In this document: piece by piece, positions 36,189 through 44,672 of the stretch
How the letters are laid out: every line of letters starts with the position of its first letter
Numbering within the stretch: position 1 is the stretch's first letter
From: Trebonia sp963822615
Lineage (GTDB): Bacteria > Actinomycetota > Actinomycetes > Streptosporangiales > Streptosporangiaceae
DNA: 64,000 nucleotides
Reading direction: 5' to 3'
Assembly: GCA_963822615.1 (NCBI GenBank)
Contig: CAWGIM010000001.1
Location: 1,054,001 to 1,118,000, forward strand
The notes under the pieces: model-generated
Databases searched by the model: none
Seen by the model: the letters and a program-made list of their open reading frames with translations, nothing else
Told to the model about the DNA's origin: nothing
Made by a program: the position numbers and the translations under genes

Positions 36189-36493
36189 TTACGGCTGGCA
36201 GATCCCGCATCGGGTGATGACTGACCCAGCGTGTGACAGCGCCCGCGCGTCCAGCTCGGTCAGCGAGGTCGAGCACGCCTTGACGTAAGGCCCCGTCCAT
36301 GTCCTTCCCCGCGGCGGAGTACCGCTGATCGTCCGACAGCCGGCCTCGTGAACCCGACCGTCCGACGGGTTCATCGAGCCCACGGTATTGAGGACGTAGC
36401 CTTGGGCGTTCGCGGCGAGCCAGGCGGCGTAACCGGGTCGTCATCCCGGAACCCGCACCAGCCTTGCTTGCCCAGCGAGAGTTCGTTGCTCAC
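36189..36493 (-). CDS. Small Cys-containing hypothetical protein (frameshifted)
   Basis: From GTG 36493 the frame reads VSNELSLGKQGWCGFRDDDP; one missing G near 36433-36437 then moves to the frame GYAAWLAANAQGYVLNT, VHEAGCRTISG, WTGPYVKACSTSL, and ends CGICQP at TAA. The corrected length is ~101 residues. The block HxAxCRTISGxxxRGxxWTGPYxKxC is widespread in actinobacteria, often fused to other domains or beside mobile and defence genes, with conserved Cys/His suggesting metal binding. Function unknown. Confidence 0.6.
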
Positions 36494-36909
36494 CTAATGG
36501 GTCCTGGCTCAGCCAGCAGGAGCGGCCAAGAACCGCCGATATGGGCGGCAGCCGCCGCATGACTCGCTCGCTCCAAGCCAGCACTGATCTGGCCGATCTG
36601 GACGCTTACCGGCCGCCTTCGAACTTCTGCTCATGCCGATGAGTGAGCGGTACCCACCAGCATGTCTATACCGGCACCTTCCATGGAACTGATAGCAATC
36701 GCCAATACCAGAATGTGCTTGATCTGGCCGGCGTGCATTTCGGATTAGCGACAAACCCATCGCATGAGGGGATTAGGCTGGCGCCATAGGAGAGAAGCTG
36801 ATATCGTCGCTCCCCGTCCGGGGACATGCCAGGTCGGCTAGCGGTGAACGAATCGAGACAGCCGAGGGCATCGTGTCGTACGGTCCTATGGAACTACCGT
36901 GGGGGAGCT
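36494..36909. other. Intergenic region before the HORMA operon
   Basis: No gene is supported here. It is lower in G+C than the flanking core genome, and short frames have poor codon bias. The promoter of the HORMA row should lie in its last 150 bases, but I see no convincing -35/-10 pair. Confidence 0.4.
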
Positions 36910-37425
36910 TTGGCTATAGTCGGTACTCGTGTTCGCACAGCTGTGCACGTAACCGCTCGTGGTTATGTTTACGCTACCAACGAGATCAACCGGATTTTCC
37001 TTGAGTCGATCATCGGCTTCGGCCTTGACCCGAGTGACTTCCTTGACAACCAGGCGACCATCGAGAAAGGCCTGCAGACATGGCTGACCCTCCGGCAGCT
37101 CAAGGCCGCTTACCTTGAGGTCTACGAGAACGGCAGCGGGCATGTGCGTACCAGGATCGATCTGCTTATCGAGTTCACGACAGGCCAAGAGGAACGCTAT
37201 GAGACCGCGATCGACTCCGTTAAGAGCGCGATCACCGAGGCGGGGCAGTTCCCTGGCTGCAAATACCGGGTCGTGGTTAGCACTAGAGAAGGTGCTGCCT
37301 CTGTCAAGGGCTGGCAAGACACCGCACTGGGCTCGGTCGATCATCTGAGCCAGTACGACATCGGTGATGTTATCGACACACGCCCGGTTAAAATCGGGAT
37401 GAGTGTCTACCGTTACAGAGGTTGA
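36910..37425 (+). CDS. Bacterial HORMA domain protein (family 1 like)
   Basis: About 171 residues from TTG 36910, with GGGGGAG at 36901-36907 just upstream. The layout matches the short bacterial HORMA type: an N-terminal strand and helix (YVYATNEINRIFLESIIGFGLDPSDF), TWL near residue 58, a central hairpin, then AGQFPGCKYRVVVSTREG with GW and a Tyr-rich C-terminal 'safety belt'. HORMA proteins close around a peptide and are opened by TRIP13/Pch2 ATPases; one is encoded downstream. An IS630 copy inserted in the stop codon adds three codons (YRG). Confidence 0.75.
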   Translation: MAIVGTRVRTAVHVTARGYVYATNEINRIFLESIIGFGLDPSDFLDNQATIEKGLQTWLTLRQLKAAYLEVYENGSGHVRTRIDLLIEFTTGQEERYETAIDSVKSAITEAGQFPGCKYRVVVSTREGAASVKGWQDTALGSVDHLSQYDIGDVIDTRPVKIGMSVYRYRG

Positions 37426-38610
37426 AAGGCCAGGGTCTGTTGGCTAGGGCGGTGGGGGTTCGAGGCTAAGGCCGGTCTGGCCGAGGAGCGCGTTGATGAG
37501 GTCGGGCCGGCGCTGGATGGCCCGGAGCCGGCTGCGGACCAGGGCCTCGAGCTGGTCGAGGGTGGTGGCGGCGTGGTTGCCCAGGCTGCTCTTCATGACT
37601 GACCAGGCGCCCTCGACCGCGTTGAGGTCGGGGGCGTAAGCGGGCAGGCGGATGACGGTGAGCCAGTCGGAGTTCGCCTCGGTGAACTGCCGCATCTTCT
37701 GGCTGCGGTGGGTGTTGAGGTTGTCCCAGACGAGGACGACCGGGGCGTTCAGGGCGCGGTGCGCGGCGGTGACCAGGGCGGCGTAGTCGGCCTCGGACAT
37801 GCTGGCCCGGCTGCCCTTGCGGCGGCGGTGGACGCGGACGCGGTAGAAGAACCGGCCCGGCCGGCCGGGCTTCAGGCAGGCCATGCCCGCGACCGACAGC
37901 CGCCCGGCGTTGCCGGAGACCCGGGTCACGGGGGTGCGGCCGCGGGGCGCCCAGGTGCGGGCCTTGCCGGGCCGCAGCGACTGCCCGGCCTCGTCCTCGA
38001 AGCAGATCCACGCGCCGGTCAGCGCCGCTAGCCTCGTGCCTTGGCCCAGGTCACCGCCCGCCACTCGGCGACCGCGGCCTCGTCGCGCTCGACCGCCCGG
38101 TGGACCGGGACCTGCGGCGAGTAGCCGATCCGGTGCAGCAGGAACGACATCCCGCGCAGCGTGTAGGAGACCCCGAACAGGCGGGCGGCCAGCGCCGCGG
38201 CCCGGGCCAGGGTCCACCGCTGGTCCTGCGCCCAGCCGTGCGCAGCCGGGCCGGCCTCCAGCGCGGCGCGCAGCTCGCGCGAGCTGGGCCTCGTCCAGCC
38301 GGCACGCGCTGCCGCCCGGCCCCCGCGAGGCCAGGGCCTCCTGCCCGCCGGCCCGCCAGGCGCGGCGCCACTGGTACACCGACTTCGTGCTGACCCGCAG
38401 TGACCTGGCGATCTGCACCGGGTCCGCGTCCTGGGCGAACATCTCCGCGGCCTGCAGCCGCACCTGCTCCCGCCGGGCCCGGCCCTCAGCCGTCAGCCCG
38501 CCACCGTCGGCATACCTCACGAAACAGGCATAGCCCCGCCAGCCGCGCGAATCACGCAGGCTCGCCGGGCATCACCGACCTGGTGCCAGACCTCAACCTT
38601 TCAACCTCTG
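37416..38610. mobile_element. IS630-family insertion sequence
   Basis: A complete 1,195-base element. The terminal inverted repeats begin CAGAGGTTGAAAGG at both ends, with a further matching GGTCTG, and the element is flanked by the TA duplication typical of IS630 (37414-37415 and 38611-38612). It carries one transposase on the minus strand, opposite to the host operon. It lies between the HORMA gene and the rest of the row and probably weakens read-through. Confidence 0.88.
37444..38520 (-). CDS. IS630 family transposase (two compensating frameshifts)
   Basis: N-terminal helix-turn-helix (QIARSLRVSTKSVYQWRRAWRAGG) and C-terminal DDE nuclease: Asp in WICFEDEAGQS, Asp in VVLVWDNLNTHRS, Glu in PAYAPDLNAVEGAWS. 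Between about 38,295 and 38,035 the translated frame is nonsense. The neighbouring frame reads ELRAALEAGPAAHGWAQDQRW and on to WAKAR, so one indel shifts out and another shifts back. As read, the protein would be inactive. Both indels are in G/C-rich runs and could be sequencing errors. Confidence 0.85.
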   Translation of the reverse strand: MRYADGGGLTAEGRARREQVRLQAAEMFAQDADPVQIARSLRVSTKSVYQWRRAWRAGGQEALASRGPGGSACRLDEAQLARAARRAGGRPGCARLGAGPAVDPGPGRGAGRPPVRGLLHAARDVVPAAPDRLLAAGPGPPGGRARRGRGRRVAGGDLGQGTRLAALTGAWICFEDEAGQSLRPGKARTWAPRGRTPVTRVSGNAGRLSVAGMACLKPGRPGRFFYRVRVHRRRKGSRASMSEADYAALVTAAHRALNAPVVLVWDNLNTHRSQKMRQFTEANSDWLTVIRLPAYAPDLNAVEGAWSVMKSSLGNHAATTLDQLEALVRSRLRAIQRRPDLINALLGQTGLSLEPPPP

Positions 38611-38646
38611 TAGCTGGTCGTCCGTCGTTGGTTAGAGGCTTACACA

Positions 38647-38874
38647 ATGCAGATTAACTATAAGCTCAATGGTCAGACACGTGAGTTCGAGGTAAACGAC
38701 TCGGATGACTTGGCCACCATGGGTCCGGAGATCGAGGGACGACTCCGCAGCGAGCACCCGCAGTTCGCGAACCAGCCATTCCTGACCGAGAAGGTCGTGG
38801 AGGCGCTCCTGATCAGCTTCGCGGATAACGGTGAGGCGGTTGACCTCGGCGACCTCTCCACCTGGACCGGGTAA
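38647..38874 (+). CDS. Small acidic protein in the HORMA-TRIP13 row
   Basis: A 75-residue acidic protein starting at ATG 38647 after AGAGG. It opens with a beta hairpin (MQINYKLNGQTREFEVNDSDD) and continues with helices (FLTEKVVEALLISFADNG), somewhat like a beta-grasp fold. The stop overlaps the TRIP13 start as TAATG, so the two are translationally coupled. I do not recognise a family. Its position makes it a candidate HORMA partner or TRIP13 adaptor; that is inference. Confidence 0.7.
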   Translation: MQINYKLNGQTREFEVNDSDDLATMGPEIEGRLRSEHPQFANQPFLTEKVVEALLISFADNGEAVDLGDLSTWTG

Positions 38875-39888
38875 TGCCTCCTCAGGAACGGCCTTTCGAC
38901 CTGTACAAGCTCCCCGAGCAGCTAGATGATCTGCTGCCCGACTGGGATGCTGTTTACGTCGCCAAGCAGACCAAGACCACGCTGCTTGATTACGTGCAGA
39001 CGCTGAACCGCCTCCGTGATGTCCCCGCGCACGGCCTAGCGTTGCGCCGGGCCGTGATGCTCTATGGGCCACCGGGGTGCGGCAAGACGAGCCTGGCGCG
39101 TGGCCTGCCTGCCAGGTGGTCTCAGCTCACCGGCAATAGCCGGGTCGGGTTCATCCAGGTCAACACGCACGCGCTCTTCAGCGGCCTTCGCGGCGAAGGC
39201 CAGAAGAACGTGCTGAACGCCTTTCAGGGAATCGCCGAGCAAGCTTCCACGGGCTACCCAATCTTCGTTCTGATCGACGAGGTCGAGACCCTTGGCACGG
39301 ATCGGGCGAGCATCAGCCTCGAGGCGAACCCGCTCGACGCCATCTACCAGGTCACCGCGTTCTTTGAATCGCTCGACAAGATAGCGCGGAACCAGCCGAA
39401 CGTAACCTTCATCTTCACCACCAACATTCCCAAGGCGATCGACCGTGCGGTCCGTGAGCGCGTTGACTTCGTGGTGAGATACCGCTCCCAGATGAGGCGC
39501 ACCGGTCGGTCATCCTCGCCAACGCGATCTACTCGGTGCGCACCGCGTTCGACGTGACTGAACTGCTTGCCCTCGCCAATGCCAACCCGCCGCAACCTGT
39601 CTGGGCGGAAGTCGTGAAGGCGACCAGCGGCCTGTCTGGGCGCGCGCTTCGGCATCTCCTTGTGCTCGCTGCCACTAGCGCGGCGCGGTCCTCGGCCTTC
39701 AACTCAGCCACCTCCGTCACGCGATCGCCATGGTGCAGCAGGCGGAGGAAGGGCTTGTGGCGAGCGGGGGAGCCTACATTGAGCGCTACCAGGAGCCCGT
39801 CCGTCCTCGCATGAAGCCTGACGAGGCAGTTCCCGCGACAGCCGAACTTGCCAGTCGCCACGATAACGGGCGGGCGAGCGCCGAATGA
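38874..39888 (+). CDS. TRIP13/Pch2-like AAA+ ATPase (frameshifted)
   Basis: An AAA+ remodeller. Walker A is LYGPPGCGKTSLARGL (about residue 65), Walker B FVLIDEVETLGTD, sensor 1 FIFTTNIPKAID, and the arginine-finger region VRERVDF. TRIP13 opens closed HORMA proteins using ATP. After VDFVV one base is missing near 39477, then IPLPDEAHRSVILANAIYSV continues. A second base is missing near 39685, then GLQLSHLRHAIAMVQQAEEG runs to TGA 39886. The corrected length is about 338 residues. The stop overlaps the next ATG. Confidence 0.8.
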
Positions 39889-40484
39889 CGAGGACAGAAG
39901 GAGCGTATGTGGAACAGGCCATGCAGCTCGAAAGATCGGTCAGCGCAGGCCCGCACCGCGGGGTGGAGCAGGTCTGCACAGAAATCGCGACATTCGTGGC
40001 CGACCTGCTAGACGAACGCGCGTACCCGGACACGGCAAGCATCTACACGGGACTCAAGTCAATCATCTCGACCCTTCGCTACCTGGTGACAATCAGGAGG
40101 TTCGCGGAACCAGCGATTTCCGTCCGGATGCCAGAGCTAATCGTCCGTATTAGCGTCAACTATGAACCTGATACGGACAACTTGGACGTGCCGAGCCTCG
40201 CGCTACTGGACAAGCTGACCGGGTCGGCGACGATTGAGATCGTCCTGCATGCCACAGAGCCACTGCCCGATAACCTGCGCCTGTCGCTGAGGAAGGCCAG
40301 CAGCGAGCGGATCCAGTTCAAGGTCGCCGTCGGGTCGGCCGACGCTGAAAGGGCCGCCGACCGGGATGGTGGTGACGGCAGCCAGACCACCGGGCCGGTA
40401 GCCGGGCAGCCAGTTGGCGAAGCGGGGGCCGCGCTACCAGCGATTGTGGACGCGAAGATCGTACCCGCGGAAAGCACGAGCTGA
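39885..40484 (+). CDS. Unknown protein in the HORMA-TRIP13 row
   Basis: A 199-residue soluble protein whose ATG overlaps the TRIP13-like stop (ATGA). The N-terminal 70 residues look helical (VCTEIATFVADLLDERAY), the centre beta-rich (ELIVRISVNYEPDTDN, SATIEIVLHATEPLP), and the last 50 residues are a disordered Gly/Ala/Pro stretch ending AIVDAKIVPAESTS. A loose tail of this sort could carry a HORMA closure peptide, but no known motif is seen. No family recognised. Confidence 0.65.
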   Translation: MTRTEGAYVEQAMQLERSVSAGPHRGVEQVCTEIATFVADLLDERAYPDTASIYTGLKSIISTLRYLVTIRRFAEPAISVRMPELIVRISVNYEPDTDNLDVPSLALLDKLTGSATIEIVLHATEPLPDNLRLSLRKASSERIQFKVAVGSADAERAADRDGGDGSQTTGPVAGQPVGEAGAALPAIVDAKIVPAESTS

Positions 40485-40486
40485 CG

Positions 40487-40990
40487 GTGGCAGTACTCAG
40501 TTGCTCCGCTTGCGGGCAGGCAAACCGGGTTCCCCTAGAGACTGGGACCAAGGGAATTGTGTGCGGGCGCTGTGACGCCGACCTTCCGACGCCAGCGATC
40601 ATGTGGCGACTCGAGCGCGCGAGGGACGCGCTTGAGCAACTGCTGAGGGAGTACCGCTGGAGCAGCCTTGAAGTGCTGGCAAGGACCGAGCGCGGACTCG
40701 AAAAACAGCACAACATCTTGGTGAACGCGGCCGCGGCGTACCCCGGGTTCGAGCGAACTTGCCGCGCCTGTCCCGAGATCGTCGATGAGATCCGCGAGTT
40801 GCAATGGGAGATTCAGCGGAAACTGAGCCGCCATCCGTTCAACAACAAGGAACGCATCATCATCATCGTTGTCAGGATTGTGAAGATAGTCTTCCGGGCG
40901 GCGAGCGCTCACCTGGCATTGCCCGCAGGTACGCCCCACGGCTGTACCAGCGGCGATGGGGATTACGTCTATTCCGGAGGTGTCCAGTGA
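40487..40990 (+). CDS. Zinc-ribbon protein in the HORMA-TRIP13 row
   Basis: A 167-residue frame from GTG 40487, two bases after the previous stop. It begins with a treble-clef or zinc-ribbon: CSACGQANRVPLETGTKGIVCGRC, two Cys pairs about 20 residues apart. A helical or coiled segment follows (RLERARDALEQLLREYRW, LEKQHNILVNAAAAYPGF) with another Cys pair (CRAC). After ~130 residues the composition changes (ERIIIIVVRIVKIVFR), and the neighbouring frame also looks plausible, so the 3' end may be shifted. Function unknown. Confidence 0.6.
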   Translation: MAVLSCSACGQANRVPLETGTKGIVCGRCDADLPTPAIMWRLERARDALEQLLREYRWSSLEVLARTERGLEKQHNILVNAAAAYPGFERTCRACPEIVDEIRELQWEIQRKLSRHPFNNKERIIIIVVRIVKIVFRAASAHLALPAGTPHGCTSGDGDYVYSGGVQ

Positions 40991-41383
40991 TCCAGCGCGA
41001 CAGGATAATGCCCTCCTCCCACAGGTGACCCAATTTTGGCGGCGTTGAGGCCTGGCCGCACACTACTTCGCTGGAGGAAAGTGGTACAGCTTTGATCTGG
41101 ACAGCGCGGCCTGAGCAACGCATAATTTGCCGCGGGTGAGGGTTCGGACAGCGTGACCCAGAACTGGAAGTTCTGTGCGATGTCCGTTAGCCCATCGGCG
41201 CGGCCGTTAACAGCGACAGAGTCGGCGGTATGGAGCGTTTCTCGGCAAGGGCTGGCTTGTCGCGGCGCCTACGGATCGTGGTCTGGCTCGGCTTGGCTGA
41301 TCGGCGTACGTTGCGGTCATCGTTCATCGCTGGGACCTGCGCGGCCCAGCCTCCCGGGTCCCGGCCGTCCCTGGAGGTGCCTC
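40991..41383. other. Intergenic region with a possible coding remnant
   Basis: No complete gene is visible. Around 41058-41114 one plus-strand frame reads AAHYFAGGKWYSFDLDSAA and a stop, which looks like the end of a real protein and could belong to a frame-broken extension of the zinc-ribbon gene. The last 30 bases carry the ribosome site of the recombinase gene. Confidence 0.3.
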
Positions 41384-42303
41384 ATGGCCGCCACAACCCC
41401 GTCCACCGCCCTCGTCCCCGTCCAGCCGGCCTTCACCGCTGACGAGCGGCTCGCGCTCGCCGGATACCTAGCCGGGTACCGCGGCCTGACCCGCGAGGCC
41501 TACACCCTGGACCTGCGCCAGTTCACCGGCTGGTGCCGCGCCCGGTCCCTGCCCTTGTTCTCGGTCCGCCGGGCCGACATCGAGACGTTCGCCCGCGAGC
41601 TGGAGGCCAGGGCCGGGCCCGCGCCACCGTGACCCGGCGGCTGTGCACCATCGCCGGGTTCTACAAGTACGCCGTCGAGGAAGAACTCCTGGACCACTCG
41701 CCCGGCCGCGCACGTCCGCCGGCCGCGGCTGGACTACGAGTCGCACGCCACCGCCCTGGACCGCAACGAGGTCGGCGCGCTCCTGGTCGCCGCCGGGCTC
41801 GGCCCGGCGCGCCGAGCACGCGCTGATCTCCCTGCTGGCCCTGAACGGGCTGCGGGTGTCGGAGGCGACCGGGGCCGACATCGAGCACCTGGGGCTCGAG
41901 CGCGGCCACCGGACGCTGGTGATCACCCGCAAGGGCGGCAAGGTCGTCACCATCCCGCTCGCCCCGCGCACCGCCCGCGCGATCGACCTGGCCATCGGCG
42001 AGCGCGCCGACGGGCCGCTGTTCCTCGCCGCCGGACGGTCGGCGGCTGGACCGGCACGGCGCCGCCCGGGTCGTCCGCCGGGTCACCCGCCGCGCCGGGA
42101 TCACCAAGAAGGTCGGCCCGCACACGCTGCGGCACGCGTTCATCACCGCCGCCCTCGACGCCGGGGTCCCGCTCCGCGACGTGCAGGAAGCCGCCTCCCA
42201 CGCCGACCCGCGCACCACCATGCGCTACGACCGTGCCCGGACCAGTCTCGACCGGCACGCCACCTACATCGTCGCCACCTACATCGCCGGAGCAGCCAGA
42301 TAA
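41384..42303 (+). pseudogene. Tyrosine recombinase/integrase (multiple frameshifts)
   Basis: From ATG 41384, after GGAGG, the N-terminal SAM-like domain reads FTADERLALAGYLAGYRGLTREAYTLDLRQF. The rest is scattered over three frames: TVTRRLCTIAGFYKYAVEEELL, then LDYESHATALDRNEVGALLV, then HALISLLALNGLRVSEATG and KGGKVVTIPLAP, then TRRAGITKKVGPHTLRHAFITAAL and TTMRYDRARTSLDRHATYIV. All catalytic residues (Arg, Lys, His-x-x-Arg, His, Tyr) can be read. At least four indels near 41610, 41705, 41810 and 42045 break it. Confidence 0.8.
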
Positions 42304-42309
42304 CCCCAA

Positions 42310-42342
42310 GCCGGTCTGGCCGCCGACAGCGGCCAGACCGGC
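42310..42342 (+). terminator. Strong hairpin after the recombinase gene
   Basis: A perfect 14-base stem (GCCGGTCTGGCCGC with its complement) closes a 5-base loop, 7 bases after the recombinase stop. There is no T tract, so it would be an I-shaped terminator of the sort accepted in actinobacteria. Confidence 0.6.
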
Positions 42343-42418
42343 CATAGCCGGAACCCTTAGGCAGCCAGCTGGCGAGGGGAGCCGCCGACAACGATCGCGA
42401 ACCGCCGATCTGGACGCT

Positions 42419-43207
42419 TCAGTTCAGAACATCGCCGACCGGCTGACCACCCATAACTGGCGTGTCTGTCGCGTCGTTTACGGTGCCGCGGTCCGGCATG
42501 TTCCATGGTTGCGGTGGTGTGGCAGGGTCTGTTCCGGGATGTCGCTGGACTGACCTAGCGGTTGATGCCTGGTCGACGTCTCGCTCAGTTTTCCTCGCTT
42601 CGAGCGATGATTCTGCGTGATGCGGGGCGCCGTACCCGCGCCGACGTGCAGGCAGTTTCAGTGCCCGTCTTGCTGCTACTGGCGTCGAGCCCCAGATGAG
42701 TTCGCGGCTGCACTGGGGGTGGCGGTCACCGCTCGGCACTCGTCCCAAGCAGATTCGCCAGGTGAACGCATATACCGGCCCCACAGGGACAATAAAATGT
42801 TCTGTAACTACCGATTCTGTCTGCGCCCCCATGATATAGGCATGGTATCGCCAGGGGACTACAGAAATCTTCTTGATTCCTGGGCACTCGGTTATCCGGA
42901 AGCCCCCAAGAGGAAGGTCTGTTCCCAGCTCGTATTGCTCGACGAAGCTGTGGTCAGGGCACACTCTGATGGGGCCAGGACCAGGATTGCGCCAGACAGA
43001 CTGCAAGGCCAGGCATGTTCTTCCACCTGGCAGAGATACGGTCGTAGCGCTAAGGGTGCCGTCTAGGTCCGGAAGTTCTCGGCGCCTCCGGAGGGCCTCG
43101 CCGTATCCCCATTTCCATCCAGCCCAAAGGCCTCCGACGACGATCGCGATCGAAGTGACGCCACCCTCGATTGCTGGCCAGTCTGGTCCGCTCAATGTAA
43201 CATCCAT
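42419..43207 (-). CDS. Membrane-anchored hypothetical protein
   Basis: A 262-residue frame. An N-terminal helix (TSIAIVVGGLWAGWKWGYG, residues ~19-37) is followed by a beta-rich soluble domain (LSATTVSLPGGRTCLALQSVWRN, FIVPVGPVYAFTWRICLG). The C-terminal ~90 residues are basic and low in structure, and the change of character near residue 170 suggests a frameshift. No family recognised. G+C is lower than the core genome. Confidence 0.5.
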   Translation of the reverse strand: MDVTLSGPDWPAIEGGVTSIAIVVGGLWAGWKWGYGEALRRRRELPDLDGTLSATTVSLPGGRTCLALQSVWRNPGPGPIRVCPDHSFVEQYELGTDLPLGGFRITECPGIKKISVVPWRYHAYIMGAQTESVVTEHFIVPVGPVYAFTWRICLGRVPSGDRHPQCSRELIWGSTPVAARRALKLPARRRGYGAPHHAESSLEARKTERDVDQASTARSVQRHPGTDPATPPQPWNMPDRGTVNDATDTPVMGGQPVGDVLN

Positions 43208-43994
43208 CGCTAGCCGGGACTATTGGCTGATCAGGTCTCCGACGGCTGCCAAGCCCGAGACTCGGCCGTTGCAGTCGTACGGTCATTCGGCAGCCTAACC
43301 GAAAATAATTGGCCCCTTCATCATGGCAGGGACCGTCTGGAGGCAGCCATATTCTAGCGCAGATCAATTTCGACCATTATCTCTCAGACTAAGACTGTCA
43401 CATGGATGCTGTGGTCAAAGAAAATCCCTAGTTCGCTGACCGCGCATAGCGGGTTGATCTGGCATCCCTAAGGCGGATGCGGGTCCTCTGTGGCGTACTC
43501 GGTGTGTAGCGGTCACCTGCTCATGCCAGTCTGGGAGTCTCCGCCCCCGGCACTACCACTGGACGGCAGATCAGCAAGTATCCCGGTTTCGGCGTCCTCC
43601 TAGCGCGCCTGCTCGACCGCAGGGAACTGGATGGCCTCCGGGCAGGGGTGGTGCCCGGAGGTCATCTCATGACTAACGAACTAACGCGGCGGGGCGTGCC
43701 AGCAGATCCGCTGTCTCAGCTGCCGCGCAAAGAACGCCTACGGCGCCATGGCTTACGTCAGTCCGTCACGCTAAGTCGTAGCCTTTTAGCTGCTCGGAGC
43801 GTGAACCGCCGGGGGCGCGTCAGAACGGGTTGATCTGGCGCATTCGTTAAGCAAGGTGCACGCACCTGGCGCAGCAGGGCGACGACGCTGTTCCCGGCAC
43901 ACATGGAGACGTGAGCCCCAGTGGTGCCCGTGATGAGCCGAGGTCGACACCCAAGCGTGTCTGCGGTCTTGTGTGCGATTGACGCATCACCTAA
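43208..43994. other. Long stretch without a supported gene
   Basis: About 790 bases of lower G+C with no frame showing actinobacterial codon bias. The only pattern noted is a 14-base direct repeat, CGGGTTGATCTGGC, at 43450-43463 and 43826-43839. It may be decayed sequence. Confidence 0.4.
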
Positions 43995-44672
43995 TCAGGA
44001 AGGAGAGTTTTCCCAGATCACAACGTGGAGTACGAGATAGTACGGTGATTGTGAATTGTTTGCAGACGTGATCGTTACGCCCGCCATCTTGCCGGTAGCT
44101 TCTATTAGGCAGAACGCGTTTCCAGAGGTGGGGTTTACCACTTCCCCGGAACTCAGCGTATCCGTTGTGCATGTCTGATATGTGGGTGTCGATCCGCTCG
44201 GAAGGTTCAGCAATTTATCTCCACCCCCCGTTTCCAGGGGAGAACCGCCCGCACCTGTGTTCCATACGACATCCTGTCCTGTGCCACTGAGTACCTGCGC
44301 TTGATCGGGCGCTGTTGTTCCAAGTGGGGCGGAGTCGTATTGGGGGAGAGTGAATGTGTACGATGCTAGAGCTGTTCCGTTTGCTGTTGTAGATATTGAT
44401 CCGGATGATGCTTCGGAGGTCTGTGACCCACTGGCCCCAGCTACGGGAGTTGCAGTCACCGTAACCGTCGGAGTAGCCGTCACCGTCGCCGTACTTGTGA
44501 CTGTTGGCTGCGGAGCCGGTTGCGTGGTAACCCGACCAGCGAAGAAGCCTGCTCCTGTAAGCGCAACAAGGAGAGCGGCTAGGGCTCCAATCCAGGCTGG
44601 TCCGAGCTCGGCAAGACGCGCAGTGCCACTCTTCTTCGTTTCTTGTTGGGGAGATCGCCCATAATCGCTCAT
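43995..44672 (-). CDS. Membrane-anchored extracellular protein, unknown
   Basis: A 225-residue protein from ATG 44672. A short cytoplasmic Gln/Lys-rich start is followed by one helix (AWIGALAALLVALTGAGFFAG, residues ~27-47), a Thr/Val spacer made of VTVTATP-like repeats, and an extracellular domain with two Cys (TYQTCTTD and NAFCLIEAT) that probably pair. The plan matches a single-pass anchored actinobacterial surface protein. No family recognised. Confidence 0.6.
   Translation of the reverse strand: MSDYGRSPQQETKKSGTARLAELGPAWIGALAALLVALTGAGFFAGRVTTQPAPQPTVTSTATVTATPTVTVTATPVAGASGSQTSEASSGSISTTANGTALASYTFTLPQYDSAPLGTTAPDQAQVLSGTGQDVVWNTGAGGSPLETGGGDKLLNLPSGSTPTYQTCTTDTLSSGEVVNPTSGNAFCLIEATGKMAGVTITSANNSQSPYYLVLHVVIWENSPS

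Noticed and set aside
36130..36444. Alternative frame of ~104 codons in the small Cys-protein gene
   Set aside because: Only its first codons belong to the real protein; after the indel the neighbouring frame carries the conserved CRTISG and WTGPY blocks.
36592..42419. A 16-base exact repeat (GCCGATCTGGACGCTT) at 36592 and 42404, possible att sites around the HORMA/recombinase block
   Set aside because: One exact 16-mer pair is expected by chance in a 64 kb window, it is not at a tRNA or at clear composition borders, and no matching core extends beyond it.
43450..43839. Direct repeat CGGGTTGATCTGGC as remnant element ends
   Set aside because: Only 14 bases, no flanking symmetry and no coding content between the copies.
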